Shown here piece after piece: positions 22,630-34,200 of a stretch of DNA of 64,000 bases (position 1 is the stretch's first letter; every line of letters begins with the position of its first letter). Under the pieces are notes generated by a model. It saw only the letters and a program-made list of their open reading frames with translations, made no database searches and was not told the origin of the DNA. This stretch comes from Hericium rajendrae (taxonomy: Eukaryota > Basidiomycota > Agaricomycetes > Russulales > Hericiaceae): contig CM065887.1 in NCBI GenBank assembly GCA_033439255.1, positions 2,108,001 through 2,172,000 on the forward strand, read 5' to 3'. A program made the position numbers and the translations under genes.

Positions 22630-23720
22630 TCGACGTGCACTCGCCCTCTACCACGCAACATCCCCACTTCAACACCCAAGCCCTACCACGCTCGCATCTC
22701 TGTGCGACCCCGCCCACATGTGCATGGCCACGCACGGCCCCGCTTGCACGAGCAGAGCCAGTATGCCGGCGACTGTGCACATGGTCGCGAATGACCGTGC
22801 CAGCACATGCATGCACGTGTGCACATCGTGGGCAGCTGTGCAGGGGATGTCATGTGCGGGCAGCTGCGGACGACCCCGCCAGCTTGTGCACGCATGGCGC
22901 GGGCAGCTCTCCGCTGCTTTCTAGTATAAGCCCTCGCCTCCACTTCCACTCCCGCCCCCGACTCACCCTCACCCCCACTGTCAGCAGAAACGCGTGCATG
23001 TGGCTCCGCCAGCATGCATGGGGCCATGCACGCAGGCAAGTCCACACGTACGACCATGGATGACCATCAGTGCATCAGCGCCTGCCAGTGGACAACCACG
23101 CCAGCACCAGCTGCATACGAGCAGCCACAGACAATCCATCCAGCGCACGGATGGCACCACTCTGCCCCTGCACAGCCAGACAACCGTGCCAGCACGGAAA
23201 CCATGCACGCATGCATGGCGAGCGCTGCCATGCCCCGCCTTGCCAACATGCGGGTGGTCGCCCGCACCCCGCCTGCTCCCCACCGCGCCCTCGTCTTCTT
23301 GCTGCCGCGCCCTGCCTGCACATGCCCGTTGACACCCGCACCAGCCCAGCCACGCGGACGACCATGCCAGCCCATGCATGCACAGCTCTGCCAGCATGCG
23401 GGCTGTCACGAGGCAGCTGCGCACAGACCCGCCAGTGCACAGGAACACGCGTGGCCTCACCTGCCAGCGTGGGGCCACGCAGGCTGACGACTGCATGCAT
23501 ACGGCCACGCCAGCGCGTGCACGAGCTTAGGCATGGTGGGCATGGTGTGCACAGCCGCGCATGACCACGTCTGCGGGCATCCATGCATGCGCGCAATGAC
23601 GGCGCCAGCAGCCATGTAGGCGGCATCTCCGCGTGCGAGGCCATGCACACCGGCGACAATGCGTGCATGACCACATCAGTGCGGTTGCGCTCGTACATGT
23701 GCCCGGGCAGCTTGTCTGCA
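22630..23720. repeat. GC-rich low-complexity block of element C
   Basis: Rich in GCATGCA, CGCCAGC and CCACGC words, C-rich on the plus strand like element B. Several overlapping chance frames are open on both strands; none looks like a protein domain. Confidence 0.65.
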
Positions 23721-24053
23721 CGCGCGACCTCTGATAATGTAGAAGACTTGTGTATCATACTTCTGATCCTTTAAATTTGAAACATTTGACTTGAACTTTT
23801 TGGAAGCCTATCTGACTTATTGTAGTCAGTACAGTAATAATAGGAGCCATAGCCCCCCTTTCTGAGTACAATAGCTCTATGTATTTAATACTCATAGCTA
23901 TGAAGGCTATGTATTTTGTACTGTCTGCTATGAAGGCTATGGCAGCTCTCATAGCTCTACATAGCTTGACAAGTCAGAGCCATAGCTATCATAGCATACC
24001 TATAGAATCCATAGTTTGCCTTTTGGCTATGTAAAAATTGGATTTTTCAGATG

Positions 24054-25109
24054 TTTGCAAAGATGTACATGGACACCATGCACCTGCTGAAGTCCAACAA
24101 TATGCAATACCTGGTCCAAGGGTGTTGCTCTGTGTCCTACTTTCCTGAATGGTGCATGCTGCGCAAAGAATGCAGTGAGCATATTGCTGATTGGATTTAC
24201 CAAGACATCTTGTACTGCTGGGGTAGGCTCACCAAAATTGTGTCCGACAATGGCGGCCCGTTTGTTAAAGCCTTGATGCAGCTGGAAAAGAAGTACCACA
24301 TCCAGCATATCCGCATCTCAGGCTATAACTCGAGAGCCAATGGCATCGTTGAGCGTGCACACTTTGACGTATGCCAAGCACTGATCAAGGCTGCTGACAG
24401 TGTGGAGAAGAATTGGAGCTACTCAGCCCACTCAGTGTTCTGGTCGGAATGTATCACCATCCGCCAGTGCATGGGCTGTTCCCCATACTTCACGGTAACT
24501 GGTACGCACCCCCTGATGCCGCTTGATATCGCTGAAGCCACCTACCTGCTGCTGCCGCCCGAGGCAATCTTGTCCTCTACTGACCTGATCGCCTCCCATG
24601 CTCTTGCCCTGCAGAAGCGTCAAAAGGACCTTCAGCGACTTCACAGCCATGTCTATGAGGCCCGCCTCCAGGCAGCATGAAAATTTGAACTGGAACATGA
24701 ACGCACGATCTGCGACTTTGACTTTCGCTGCGGCGAACTGGTGCTTGTCTGCAATTCCACGTACAGCACCAGCCATTCCCAGAAGACCAAACCATGCTAC
24801 CTAGGCCCTTACCTCGTCCTTGGCCATAACAAGGGGCATGCTTACCTCTTGTGTGAGCTCGACGGTACGTTATTCGACCATCCCACCGCAGCCTACCGCA
24901 TTGTCCCGTATTTTACCCATACCATCCTCGATCACCTGCCATTGGAAGATTTCCTCGATGTCAGCATTGAGCAGTTCAAATGCTTACTCACCTCCACCGT
25001 CACAGACCTGGATGATGAAACTGCTGGTAGCGACCTCGGCAAATTCGACAGGTCCCGACCAAGTTCACCCGCAGTGTCCTCTGCCCACTTGACTAGTGAG
25101 GAGGACTGA
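24054..25109 (+). pseudogene. pol: gypsy-2 pol, integrase core and C-terminus
   Basis: Integrase catalytic core: first Asp in KMYMDTMHLLK (near 24071), second in IVSDNGGPFVKAL (near 24245), Glu in SRANGIVERAHFDV (near 24350), so the DDE triad is present. A TGA at about 24678 interrupts the frame, which then continues through ELVLVCNSTYSTSHS and KPCYLGPYLVLG, the typical integrase C-terminal part, to TGA near 25107. No chromodomain is visible, unlike gypsy-1. Confidence 0.85.
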
Positions 25110-25127
25110 GAGCAGTCCATTTTTCAG

Positions 25128-25140
25128 TTAGGGGGAGTAG
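25128..25140 (+). promoter_or_regulatory. Polypurine tract, first copy
   Basis: TTAGGGGGAGTAG in the context TTTTTCAGTTAGGGGGAG. It lies 19 bases after the pol stop, the usual place of a plus-strand primer, but no LTR begins directly after it. A second copy lies at 28591. Confidence 0.55.
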
Positions 25141-25564
25141 AGGCTGTCAGTCAAGCATGTCGATGACCTTGGATGCCCCACCAATACCCACATGCACGAA
25201 ATAAACCTATTATTACTTGCCTTTCGACAAACTCGCCTTGGGCGATCTTCATACCATCCACCACTCAGACTTTACCTTCACCAATCGTATAGGCCCTGAC
25301 AAGATCGCCCGGGGTGACCTTGTTTCTTTCTGGTTTTCCCCTTTAGATTTACACAGGTTCAGACTTCAAGATGGGCTCCCATTCGGCAGGAGCAACGATA
25401 CAGTAGGACTCAGTGTCCTGATTACGAGCGACCTATAGTAAAAAGCTGGGCCTAAGGCCCGGGCAACAGAAAACGTATGCGACAACTTCCACGATGACAA
25501 AACAAGATAGCAAATTTAAAGGGGAGGGTCTTTCCCTCCCTGCACAAAATGACAGCCCCACTCA

Positions 25565-27540
25565 TCAGGAGTCAGCTGGCATGACTTCCTCCGATGTGGC
25601 CACCTCAGCGATGGCAGCCTCACCACCAATGACAGGAGCTGCCGCCAGTTCCAACGGCTCACCAGGACCTTCGACCGAAGGAGTGGGGGACTCCCTCGCA
25701 AGTGGGTGCGAAGACGGACCCGCAGTGGGACTCGCCATGGCCTCTCCCTCTGTGTCACTAGCGGCGTCCGCAGGCTCATCCTTGGTGACCTTGCCCTCTT
25801 CATCCACCTCCGTCACGATATACTTGCCGCACATGCCCATATAGAGGGCTGTGATGAGCCTCTCGATGGTGAGGATCTGGCTGTGGTTTGACATGCACTG
25901 GAGGTACAAACCAACGAGCTGCCACTCGGTCTCCACGAGCAGGGTGCGACGGAGCGACGAATTGCACGGAATGCATGCGTAGGGGTTGACGTAGTCCCAG
26001 GCCCCTGGACGGAAGCCATTGGAGACCAGGAATGGAAGGCGAGATGTGAGCGCCTCGAGCGGGGCCATAGGATGGTCACCCAGTCAGCAAACGCATAGCA
26101 ACAGCGGGGTAGAGACTTACGGAGCACACCTGCGGGGTCTGGTATCCCCGGCAAGACCACGGGGAAGTCGACCACCTGGTCGAGACCAGAAGAAGCCATG
26201 GCAGCACGCACGGCAATGGGATCCACGATGGGCACACCTATCTGCGTCAGATGCACGTTGAGATCAATGCAGGTGAGGCAGGAGGTGCACTTGTTGCTGC
26301 ACTCAAAGCACCACTCGTGCTTTGCACGTCTGACATTCTTCACAGGGAGGACCCGGCGGAGGCACTCCTTGCCCTCATTGATGCACGTGGTGCACCACTG
26401 CTCGGGCAGGCACTATGCAAACAAGAAAATTAGCATCGAGCACAGGTGGAGTGGATGGGTACTTACCTGACCCCACTTCTCATCGGGCTCCTTGGCCTTG
26501 GCCTTCCCTTTCCCCTCGTTTGCAGCGATGACACCAGCTGGTCCCGTACACACCCTCTTCATTGGCGGAGGCATCTTGACAATCTCGTCCCCTGCCTTCT
26601 CCTCCTCGACAGGTGCCACGGCCTTGCGCTTGGCTGCGCGAGTTGCAGCAGACACTGGAGCATCCAGAGCCAGGTCTACGTCCTGCTCAGCAGACACGTC
26701 TATGACACCGGTGGTGGTCAACAGGGCGGCAACTTCGAGGCAGTCTTGCTCACCAGTCTGCGAGTGGGATGGTGATGGAGCCCTGGTGCGCGTGGAAGAT
26801 GAGGCCTGCAGGGACTTGTTGGTTGGCGTGGCTGCCTTCTTACCCTTGGGGGGCCCTGTCTTGCACGTTGAAATAGGCATGACCTGCATGGGCCCCTTGC
26901 CCTTGGGTGTTGCAGCTGCGAGCAGGGTGTCAGCATCGCTCTCCTCGAGCTCATCGGTCTTCCGGTCCTCTGTCTCAGTCGGGTCTTCAAGGGGCTCGAA
27001 GATGTTAAGCACCTTGGTGCCCCACTTGCAGTCGGACTTCAGCTCAAGGCAGCTAAAGACTTGATGGGCATCGGTGATCCCACAGCAGAAGAAATCATTG
27101 TCACGGTGGGCCAAATTCGACCTCAAGAGAGGGCCCTGTCAGGAGTAGTGGTCAGCAGGGATGGAAGCAAAATGTGCGCTGGCGGACTCACCAAGCAAGT
27201 GGCAACCTGGGTGATCCACTCTGCCCAGACCTTGCCAGGGTTGTCTTCATGCAGATGGCCTGACCCAAAGAGGCATTTGAGAGCCTGAATGCCCTTGGAG
27301 CAGTTGTCAATGTACACACGAGCCATGGGAGATGAGGTGCTGAGGAGCGAGTCGCCTCGCAACTCAGTGTTCATAAGGATTCTGCGACAAGATGGAAGCA
27401 CCTGGCGAATTGCCTCCAGAGAAGCCCCTGTGTACAGGTAGCTTCGCACAGAAGCTCGTGATGTGGGCACCCAGCCAAAACAGTTGTCGCTTCGGACTCA
27501 ATCAGGATCTCAGGCCCCAATTGGCACCCATTTGTCATTT
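25565..27540 (-). pseudogene. Antisense spliced gene 2 inside gypsy-2, Cys-rich product
   Basis: Four exons are visible on the minus strand. The 5' one (about 27540-27207) has two stops (TGA) in an otherwise good frame (DNCFGWVPTSRASVRSYLYT). Intron 27206-27136. Exon 27135-26467 encodes FFCCGITDAHQVFSCLELKS, an acidic stretch, then Lys/Pro-rich low-complexity sequence. Intron 26466-26413 (GTAAGT, CATAG). Exon 26412-26121 has a Cys cluster (CLPEQWCTTC, CFECSNKCTSCLTC) that could bind zinc. Last exon about 26060-25565 (ALTSRLPFLVSNGFRPGAW to EVMPADS, acidic end). The last intron does not keep phase with the sites I can see. Function unknown. It sits wholly between the integrase and the 3' LTR of gypsy-2, in the opposite sense. 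Confidence 0.6.
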
Positions 27541-27704
27541 CAGCTGCGTCTCGTGAACAGAAAGCCTATTCGGCAACGGGCAAGTCCCACAGACAGCAGA
27601 ATAGTTCAATTGAGCAGTGAGGCATGCTCGCCATCAGCGTACATCATACTATACTAATCCACGGCCCCTCCCGCGACCCTGTCACGGGCACCCTCCTTGT
27701 CTGC

Positions 27705-28462
27705 TCAGTAGGGCGGAAGCCGCAGCAGCTCAGCCAGGTCAAGTGCCTCTGCCACTAGGTGGTGCATCGTCTCTATCTCGCACAGATCCTCGCTCACCTC
27801 CCCCGTGGCATCTTCCCATGGCAACTCTTGCACGGAGACTGCTTGATGCAGCCTGGCGAACAACGGCTCCAGAGCCCGTTTACAGGCCTCCACATCTATG
27901 ACGTCATACTGGTACTTGCAGCAGGTGATATCGATTTCCTCCAGGGCCACCATGTGGCATGACTCCCACAGCTCGGACTTGGCCACAGACAGGCAGTCCG
28001 CAGCATCTACCTGATGGTGCTCCAGAGAATCGAGCCACTTGTGCTTCAGCGACGGCATGAGGTATCAACCCCAGTCGAGCCAATGGCAGACTTTCCCAGA
28101 CGCGCGGGCAGCCTCGGACAGGAAGTGGTCTGACATCTGCATGATGTCATCCTGCAGACCCACGTCGATGGTGCCAGCATAGCACTGGTAGTCCTTCTGG
28201 AGTCCCGAGATTAGTAGATACACAATAATGCTGCAAGCAAGCTTGGACGTACTACGGTGACCATGAGGTCTCGACCCCAGATCTTGCATTCTTGGATGAT
28301 CACGTCATGCTTGGACAGTGTGGATGCATCAAGCGGGGTCCATGAGTGCTCTGCAAGGAGCCAGGTCACTTTTTGGTGGAAGACTTGATCAAGGAAGGTG
28401 TTCATTGGGACAAGACTACTGGGCACGAAGATGGCTTGGAGTTGAGTGCCCTCCTGGGGCAT
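27705..28462 (-). pseudogene. Antisense spliced gene 1 inside gypsy-2, unknown product
   Basis: Exon 1 28462-28253 starts MPQEGTQLQAIFVPSSLVP. Intron 28252-28197 (GTACGT donor, CCAG acceptor, 56 bases). Exon 2 28196-27705 starts KDYQCYAGTIDVGLQDDIMQ and ends LAELLRLPPY. A TGA at 28064-28066 interrupts it between HWLDWG and YLMPSLKHKW; one transition from CGA explains it. No known domain is recognised. It lies about 165 bases upstream of antisense gene 2 on the same strand, so the two could once have been one gene or a pair. Confidence 0.55.
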
Positions 28463-28590
28463 AGCTGCCTTTTATAGGCTCACTGCAGCACACCCACCCA
28501 GGGCACCATCGCGCAATCAGATTCACACATGCCTGTGCCTGAATCCCTTGTGGGGCTTCAGATTAGACTACAGAGAGTCTAAATTTTCAG

Positions 28591-28600
28591 TTAGGGGGAG
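28591..28600 (+). promoter_or_regulatory. Polypurine tract, second copy
   Basis: TTAGGGGGAG in the context TTTTCAGTTAGGGGGAGAA, immediately before TGATGTG at 28603, the inferred start of the 3' LTR. About 17 bases around it match the first copy at 25128. Confidence 0.65.
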
Positions 28601-28602
28601 AA

Positions 28603-29623
28603 TGATGTGCCCCTTCATGTGCCTTGCAATAGCATTGCCCACTCCCCGCTTTCTTGCCCGTCCTGCTCCACTTCACCTCAGCTGCACCAAGTTCGCCCAC
28701 CGCGACATTGCTCCCTGCACAGGACAAGCACCCCCACGGGTTCAAGACCGACTGGGTCAGACTAAAGCCGGTGTCCCATGGTCCGATGCACCAAATGGGC
28801 CAGAGATCAACCAGCTGGATGAGTCAGCAGCACAGGAACAGAAGTATGCCCAGAGAACCAGCCGGCTCAATCAACGTGCCCTCGAATGCCCACACGCCCC
28901 TGGATCACGAGCGGTGCCCATGACAGTGTGCTACTGATGTCATCCCAGCCATTCCAGCTCGATGCACCTGCTGTTCCTGATGCACGCCCTGGGCGACGTT
29001 GTAAGGTGGCACCTTTGATTCACTGGTACCATGTCCATGTCCTCTGCCTTGCACAGGCCGAGCCGCAATGACTCCACTTGCCAAGGGACCCAGAGCAGGC
29101 AGGATCAGGAAGGAATTGGAGATTGGGTCGGTCAGTGGGAGGTTGTCATAGAAAGTCGCACCGGGCCGCTTGAGATGGCCTTGCCCATTTGTACTGTAGC
29201 TATGGACTTGGAGAATCAGAACAGAGTCTGCCCTTTTTCCCTCAGAGCTCAGATTTCACAAAGCCCGTTGTTTGATGTTCTCACAGCCAGCTTCTAAGCA
29301 CATCTCAGACATAGTCTTTCTCACTTTCTCGTTCTGCTCATCGTATTCATCATATTTGTCATCGTGCCATTATCTACAAGCTATATCATCTAAGATCCAT
29401 GAGTCTTGTCGTACCATCATCATCCCTAGCAGAACCATGTCAGAAGTTGTCCACATGCAGCAAGCCTGCCCTCTGTGATCTTGCTCCCCCACCTGTAGTA
29501 CGGTCACCTGTCAGCTACACATTCTGGCACTCCCCTCTTGAGATACTTGGTCCCCTCGCACCCCCTGGTACTCTGTTAGTTTTGGTTTTGGCTGCCGCCT
29601 CCATTCCCAGGGTCCACACATCA
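28603..29623 (+). repeat. Probable 3' LTR of gypsy-2
   Basis: 1021 bp starting TGATGTG and ending CACATCA, a perfect 7-bp inverted pair, directly after a polypurine tract. No second LTR copy is in the window for comparison, because the 5' part of the element is missing, so the right edge rests on the inverted ends alone. There is no coding sequence I can support inside. Confidence 0.55.
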
Positions 29624-30545
29624 GCGTGCCAGCACTCAACCAGTTCTGCTGCATGATCCTATACCAATGACCTTCCCTGCAATCATCACGCCCTCACACA
29701 TTCTGCCAGCCACCTCTTCTCTGACTCAGACACAAGATCTATCTCCTGCATCATGTCCACTTTTTCCATTGAGATGAAGCTCTCATGGTATGAGCGTGCA
29801 CGCCTTGCGTGAGCATTTGTCGATATGAACAAGCACCTGATCACAGCATACAATGGCTGCAAAAACCCTGAAGTCTCACATCTGACATTGACAGTAGTGC
29901 TCTCAAAGTATTGGGCCTGCGAGTTCAGGTGACGTGAAGCCACAGGAGTCCGTAGTGTGTAATCTATGGATGCAGCAGGAATGTGAGTGTGCCTTGCATG
30001 GGAGATGGCAGAGAGATACATGGGGATGCCATGGTTGCTCGGCCATTAGAAACTCGCTGTGCAGGAACACCTGCATTGCACCGAGGTAAGTGATACACAC
30101 TCATTCGAACCTTGTTCAGAATAGCAGGCGAGCACACACAAAGGCTGGGGATGCATGCAGCAGGATGCTCACAGGATATATGGGCATGGGTGTGGGCGTC
30201 CGAGTCATGATATGGGGGAGAAGCACTTGCAATGCATTGGACAAGACCGTGACGTGTTGTCATGTGATGGAGGTGTTGGTGAGACTGAGGCCCTATGCAT
30301 GGGCCAGGAACTCGGGAGACATGTCTGGTAATTGCACCAGTGGCAAGGCAATGCTGACAACAAGGACGTGTTCTGCTTGCAATGGGTGTCTCCATGCGAT
30401 TGCAGACACAAGGGTGCAGAGATGGACACTACATGTCCCCAGATGTGTTATCTACATACAAGGCCTGTAAAGCCACAAAGGTCTGAATTGTGCAGTACTA
30501 GTACCTTGCTAAATAAATTATGGATCATGAGTTATGGCAGGTAAC
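29624..30545. other. Unassigned region with decayed coding traces
   Basis: A minus-strand frame at 29686-30021 (MYLSAISHARHTHIP to LVSESEKRWLAECVRA, 111 codons) has balanced composition and may be a remnant exon, but I recognise no domain. 30021-30545 shows only short frames. It probably belongs to another decayed element between gypsy-2 and the copia remnant. Confidence 0.3.
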
Positions 30546-31295
30546 TCACAGGTCATGGAAATTTTGTAAGACTTTGACCTGGATCTGCACGAGTTTCAGC
30601 CACCGAGTGATCTGGAGCCACAGGTCAGATACCTGCGGGTAAATTTTGCAGGTATACCTGTGATGACCTGCAGGTGACTCTGACTTGTGTCCCTCCCTAT
30701 AGATCTCACAGGACAACTTCAAGAACTGGATGCACATGCCATGGCAGGTGATCTGCAAATCTGAGATCAGATTGCTATGGAGATCTGAAATGTAGAGTGC
30801 ATCTGAGAGGATGACTTTGTGCCATTTGCCTTTGGCCTGCATGAGGACCAAAATGTGCCCAATGCTGTGAGTGTCAATAAACAAGTTGTCATCAAGCCAG
30901 ACCTTGCATAGGGTATTGAATGCCTAGTATGTCATGAACCAATCACAGATGCAGCTCATAATTCATGAGGTGTCTGAGTTGATGAGCCATCTGGTCATTA
31001 GGTCAGGGTGCTTTGCCAGGACATCAGCTGATGCTTTGAAGACTGGGATGGCATCATCGTCAGGTTTGCAGACCATTGCAACTTTCATGATGGTGTTACC
31101 CACTGGGGCCTTAGAACTGAAGGAAGACTTGTTGTTCTTCTCCTTTTCCTTGAGCTTGCAGCACTCATCCCTGGTATGTTCCTTCACTTTGCAGAATTTG
31201 CAGTAGACTTTTGGCTTTCCAGATCCACTGGGAGAGCCTTTGAAGGAAGTCTTCCCACCTGAGGAGTGCACGAAAAATGTGGAGGTCGCACATGA
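30546..31295 (-). pseudogene. Ty1/copia gag-protease remnant
   Basis: On the minus strand 31304-30963 encodes a copia-type zinc knuckle, YCKFCKVKEHTRDECCKL (CX2CX4HX4C), a Lys-rich linker, then RWLINSDTS, which corresponds to the DSG(A)TSH protease site. A stop (TGA) follows directly, then DWFMT and, after 30884, FIDTHSIGHILVLM and SDALYISDLHSNLIS, matching the protease/pre-integrase segment of copia elements. Reverse transcriptase and integrase are absent. The upstream side runs into the foldback structure at 31295. Confidence 0.75.
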
Positions 31296-34200
31296 AACAG
31301 TCACTTAGTGCATTGAGGTAATGCCAGGTGAACCTGACAAAGTGCCATTGTTGATTGGCCATCCTGTGCTGGCCCGTCCATCACAATGTAGCAGTCATCC
31401 AATGACAGGCCTGCCCTTCCTATGTACCAATGGGTCATTGTTCGGCCTCTAGTCATTTAATCTGTAGTCCATTCATCATTGACCGGCCTGTCCTCTGATG
31501 TCCATTGGATCATTGGCTGGCCCACTTGATCCCGCAGGATATCAGTTGCTCGGCCCGTTCTCTACCATCCAATGGGTCATTGGCTGGCCCATCTCCTTAT
31601 AATGTCTACTGGTCATTCATCATTGACGGGCCCATTCTCTGATGTCCAATGGGTCATTAGCTGGCCCTCTCGATCCTGTGGAATGTCAATTGCTCGGCCG
31701 GTTCTCTACCATCCATTGGGTCATCGACGGACCTGTCCCCTTACAATTTCTACTGGTCATTGGGTCATTGGCTGGCCCATCCTCTTACAATATCACTGCA
31801 TATTCATCATTGACTGGCCCATCCTCTGACATCCAATGGGTCATTGGCTGGCCTGTCCTTTAATAGTGTCTACTGTACATTCATCATTGACAGGCCTGTT
31901 CTCCACTGTCTAATGGGTCATTGGCTGGTCCACTTGATCTTACAGGTTGTCAATTGCTCGGCCCATCTTCTACTGTCCAATGGAATATTATTGGATCTCA
32001 TAGAATCCTGCCAGACTCTGTCTTAAATATTTTCAGATCCCATGTAATCCCACGAGATTCTGTTTTAGACATTTTCAGATCCTATGAGATTCTGTGGGAT
32101 TCTATCTTAGATATTTTTGAATCCCATGAAATTCTACAGGATTCTGTTTTAGACATTTTTGGATCTCATGGAATTCCGTAGGATTTTATTTTAGACATTT
32201 TAGAGATCCTGCGGGATTCTGTCTTAGACATTTTCTGACTACATAAAATCCTATGAGATTCAGTTTTAGACATTTTTGGAGATCCCACGGGATTCTCTTT
32301 TGGACATTTTTGGATCTCATGAGATCCCATGGGATTTTGTTTTAGACATTTTTAGGGATCCTGCAGGAATTTGTCTTAGACATTTTCTGACTGCATGAAA
32401 TCTCGCAGGATTCAGTTTTAGACATTTTCGGAGATCCTGCGGGATTCTGTCTTAGTAGACATTTTCTAACCACATGAAATCCCATGGGATTTTTTTTAGA
32501 CATTTAAGGGATCCCGTGAGATTTTGTCTTAGACATTTTCTGACTGCATAAAATCCCGCAGGATTCTGTTTTAGACATTTTTGGAGATTTCGCAGGATTC
32601 TGTTTTAGTAGACATTTTTTAACCACATGAAATCTCACGGAATTCTGTTTTAGACATTTTTAAACTACATAAAATCCTAAAAGATTATGTTTTAGATGTT
32701 TTCAGATTCATAGGATCTTGTAGGACTCTATGTTAGATATTTTTTGTATTTTATAAAATCTTGTCTTAGATGCTTTTGGATTTCATGAGATCAAGTCTTG
32801 TAGGATTTTGTCTTAGATACTTTTGAAATTTATAAGGTTTCACCTGAGTTATCATGATATTTTGCAAAATGCTGATTTAGTGTCATCTCATGAGATCTAA
32901 TAGTAATTTATCAATTTGACAATTATCCAAGAATCTCAAGCTATGCTCAGATCTGACATTCAAATTGTTCTATAAGCAATTATGCCAAGTTTAGTACTTA
33001 ACTATACAATATATCTATATACATTTGCTTCATTTTGTGAGCTGAATTCAAATGTAACACTTTTTTACTTATATTAACTGCCAAATATGAAAATATGTGC
33101 TTAAACAACTATATGCACTCTTTGATAGATGATTTCTTAAAATCAATTTGAATATAACATGCATTAAGTTATATAAGGACTGGTTGAGGTCATGATACAA
33201 ATATTATACTTAAAATTTGTACAAATCAGTATATTGCAGTTTTTTATGGTTCAATTGGAGAATATGTTAAGTAATATATTGGATTAGATGCAGGTTTTTC
33301 AGGACCTTTCATATAGTAACATTTTTATATCAATTGGATCAGAACTAACTGAGATATTTACAAATTTTTATTTTATACAAAGCATTTTATCCAGTATTTT
33401 GCAGTTTGCAAGTGAGCCAGGACAGCTATGACAGTCAGACTACTTGTTTACCACTCAGATGACATTGTACTACACTTCAAGATACATATCACTATTTTTA
33501 CATATCACTTGTTACTTTGCTATGCTGGTATCTCAGATTGAATTTCTAGATAAATATATCTGAGATAGGCAAAGATGACCATTTTTCTGATTCACTGACA
33601 ATGGTCTGATTTGCATAAGTCAGACTACTTTCAGATGAGTCAGACCACTGTCAATGAGTCAGAAAAATGACCATATTTGCTAATGTGAGAAGCAAAAGTC
33701 TATGAAACAGAATTCTACAGAATTCCATAAGATCCAAAAGTGTCTAAGATGAGATTTCACAAGATTATCCAAAACAGAATTCTGTAATATCCCATGATAG
33801 GATCTGAAAGTGTCTAAAACAACATCTCATATAATTTGATCCTATGAAATTTAAAAGCATCTAAGACAAGATTTTATGGGATCCAAAAATGTCTAAGACA
33901 GAGTCTGTGAGATTTCATGTAATCTAAAAATATCTAAGACAGAATCTCATGGAATCTAAAAATATCTAAAACAGAATCTCGCAAGATCCTATGGAATCTG
34001 AAAACATCTAAAACAGAATTTCGCAGAATTTCATGTGGTCGAAAAATGTCTAAGATAGAATCCTACAGAATACCTGAAAATGTCTAAGACAGAATTCTGT
34101 AGGATTTCATGTGGTTAGAAAATGTCTACTAAGACAGAATCCTGCAGGATCTCTAAAAATGTCTAAAACAAAATCCCATGGGATCCCATGGGATCCAAAA

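Larger units (their letters stand above)
21206..24053 (+). mobile_element. CATCTG element C, nested in gypsy-2
   Basis: 2848 bp with ends CATCTGAAAAAT on both sides (12-bp inverted repeat). Target duplication TT at 21204-21205 and 24054-24055. Removing it with one TT gives an unbroken gypsy frame (MPVPLFAKMYMDTMHLLK). Same layout and orientation as B: TAGCTAT repeats, micro-exons (21763-21945), leftward TATA (22041), rightward exon to donor GTAAGC at 22460, hairpin 22507-22535, X-box-like palindrome 22606-22629, GC-rich block to about 23720, AT-rich end. No transposase is seen. Confidence 0.88.
15091..29623 (+). mobile_element. Second Ty3/gypsy element, 5'-truncated, with two nested insertions (gypsy-2)
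   Basis: A gypsy lineage different from gypsy-1. It starts inside protease-like coding sequence; no 5' LTR or gag is visible. Polymerase segments lie at 15091-17301, 20190-21205 and 24054-25109, separated by CATCTG elements B and C. After integrase comes a polypurine tract (25128-25140), then two antisense genes, a second copy of the tract (28591-28600) and a probable 3' LTR (28603-29623) whose ends are TGATGTG and CACATCA. The protein carries several stops and frameshifts. Confidence 0.8.

Noticed and set aside
31370-32830. Regularly spaced short repeats that could suggest a CRISPR array
   Set aside because: Units are contiguous tandem repeats without unique spacers of fixed length, in a eukaryotic transposon context, and the array is mirrored.
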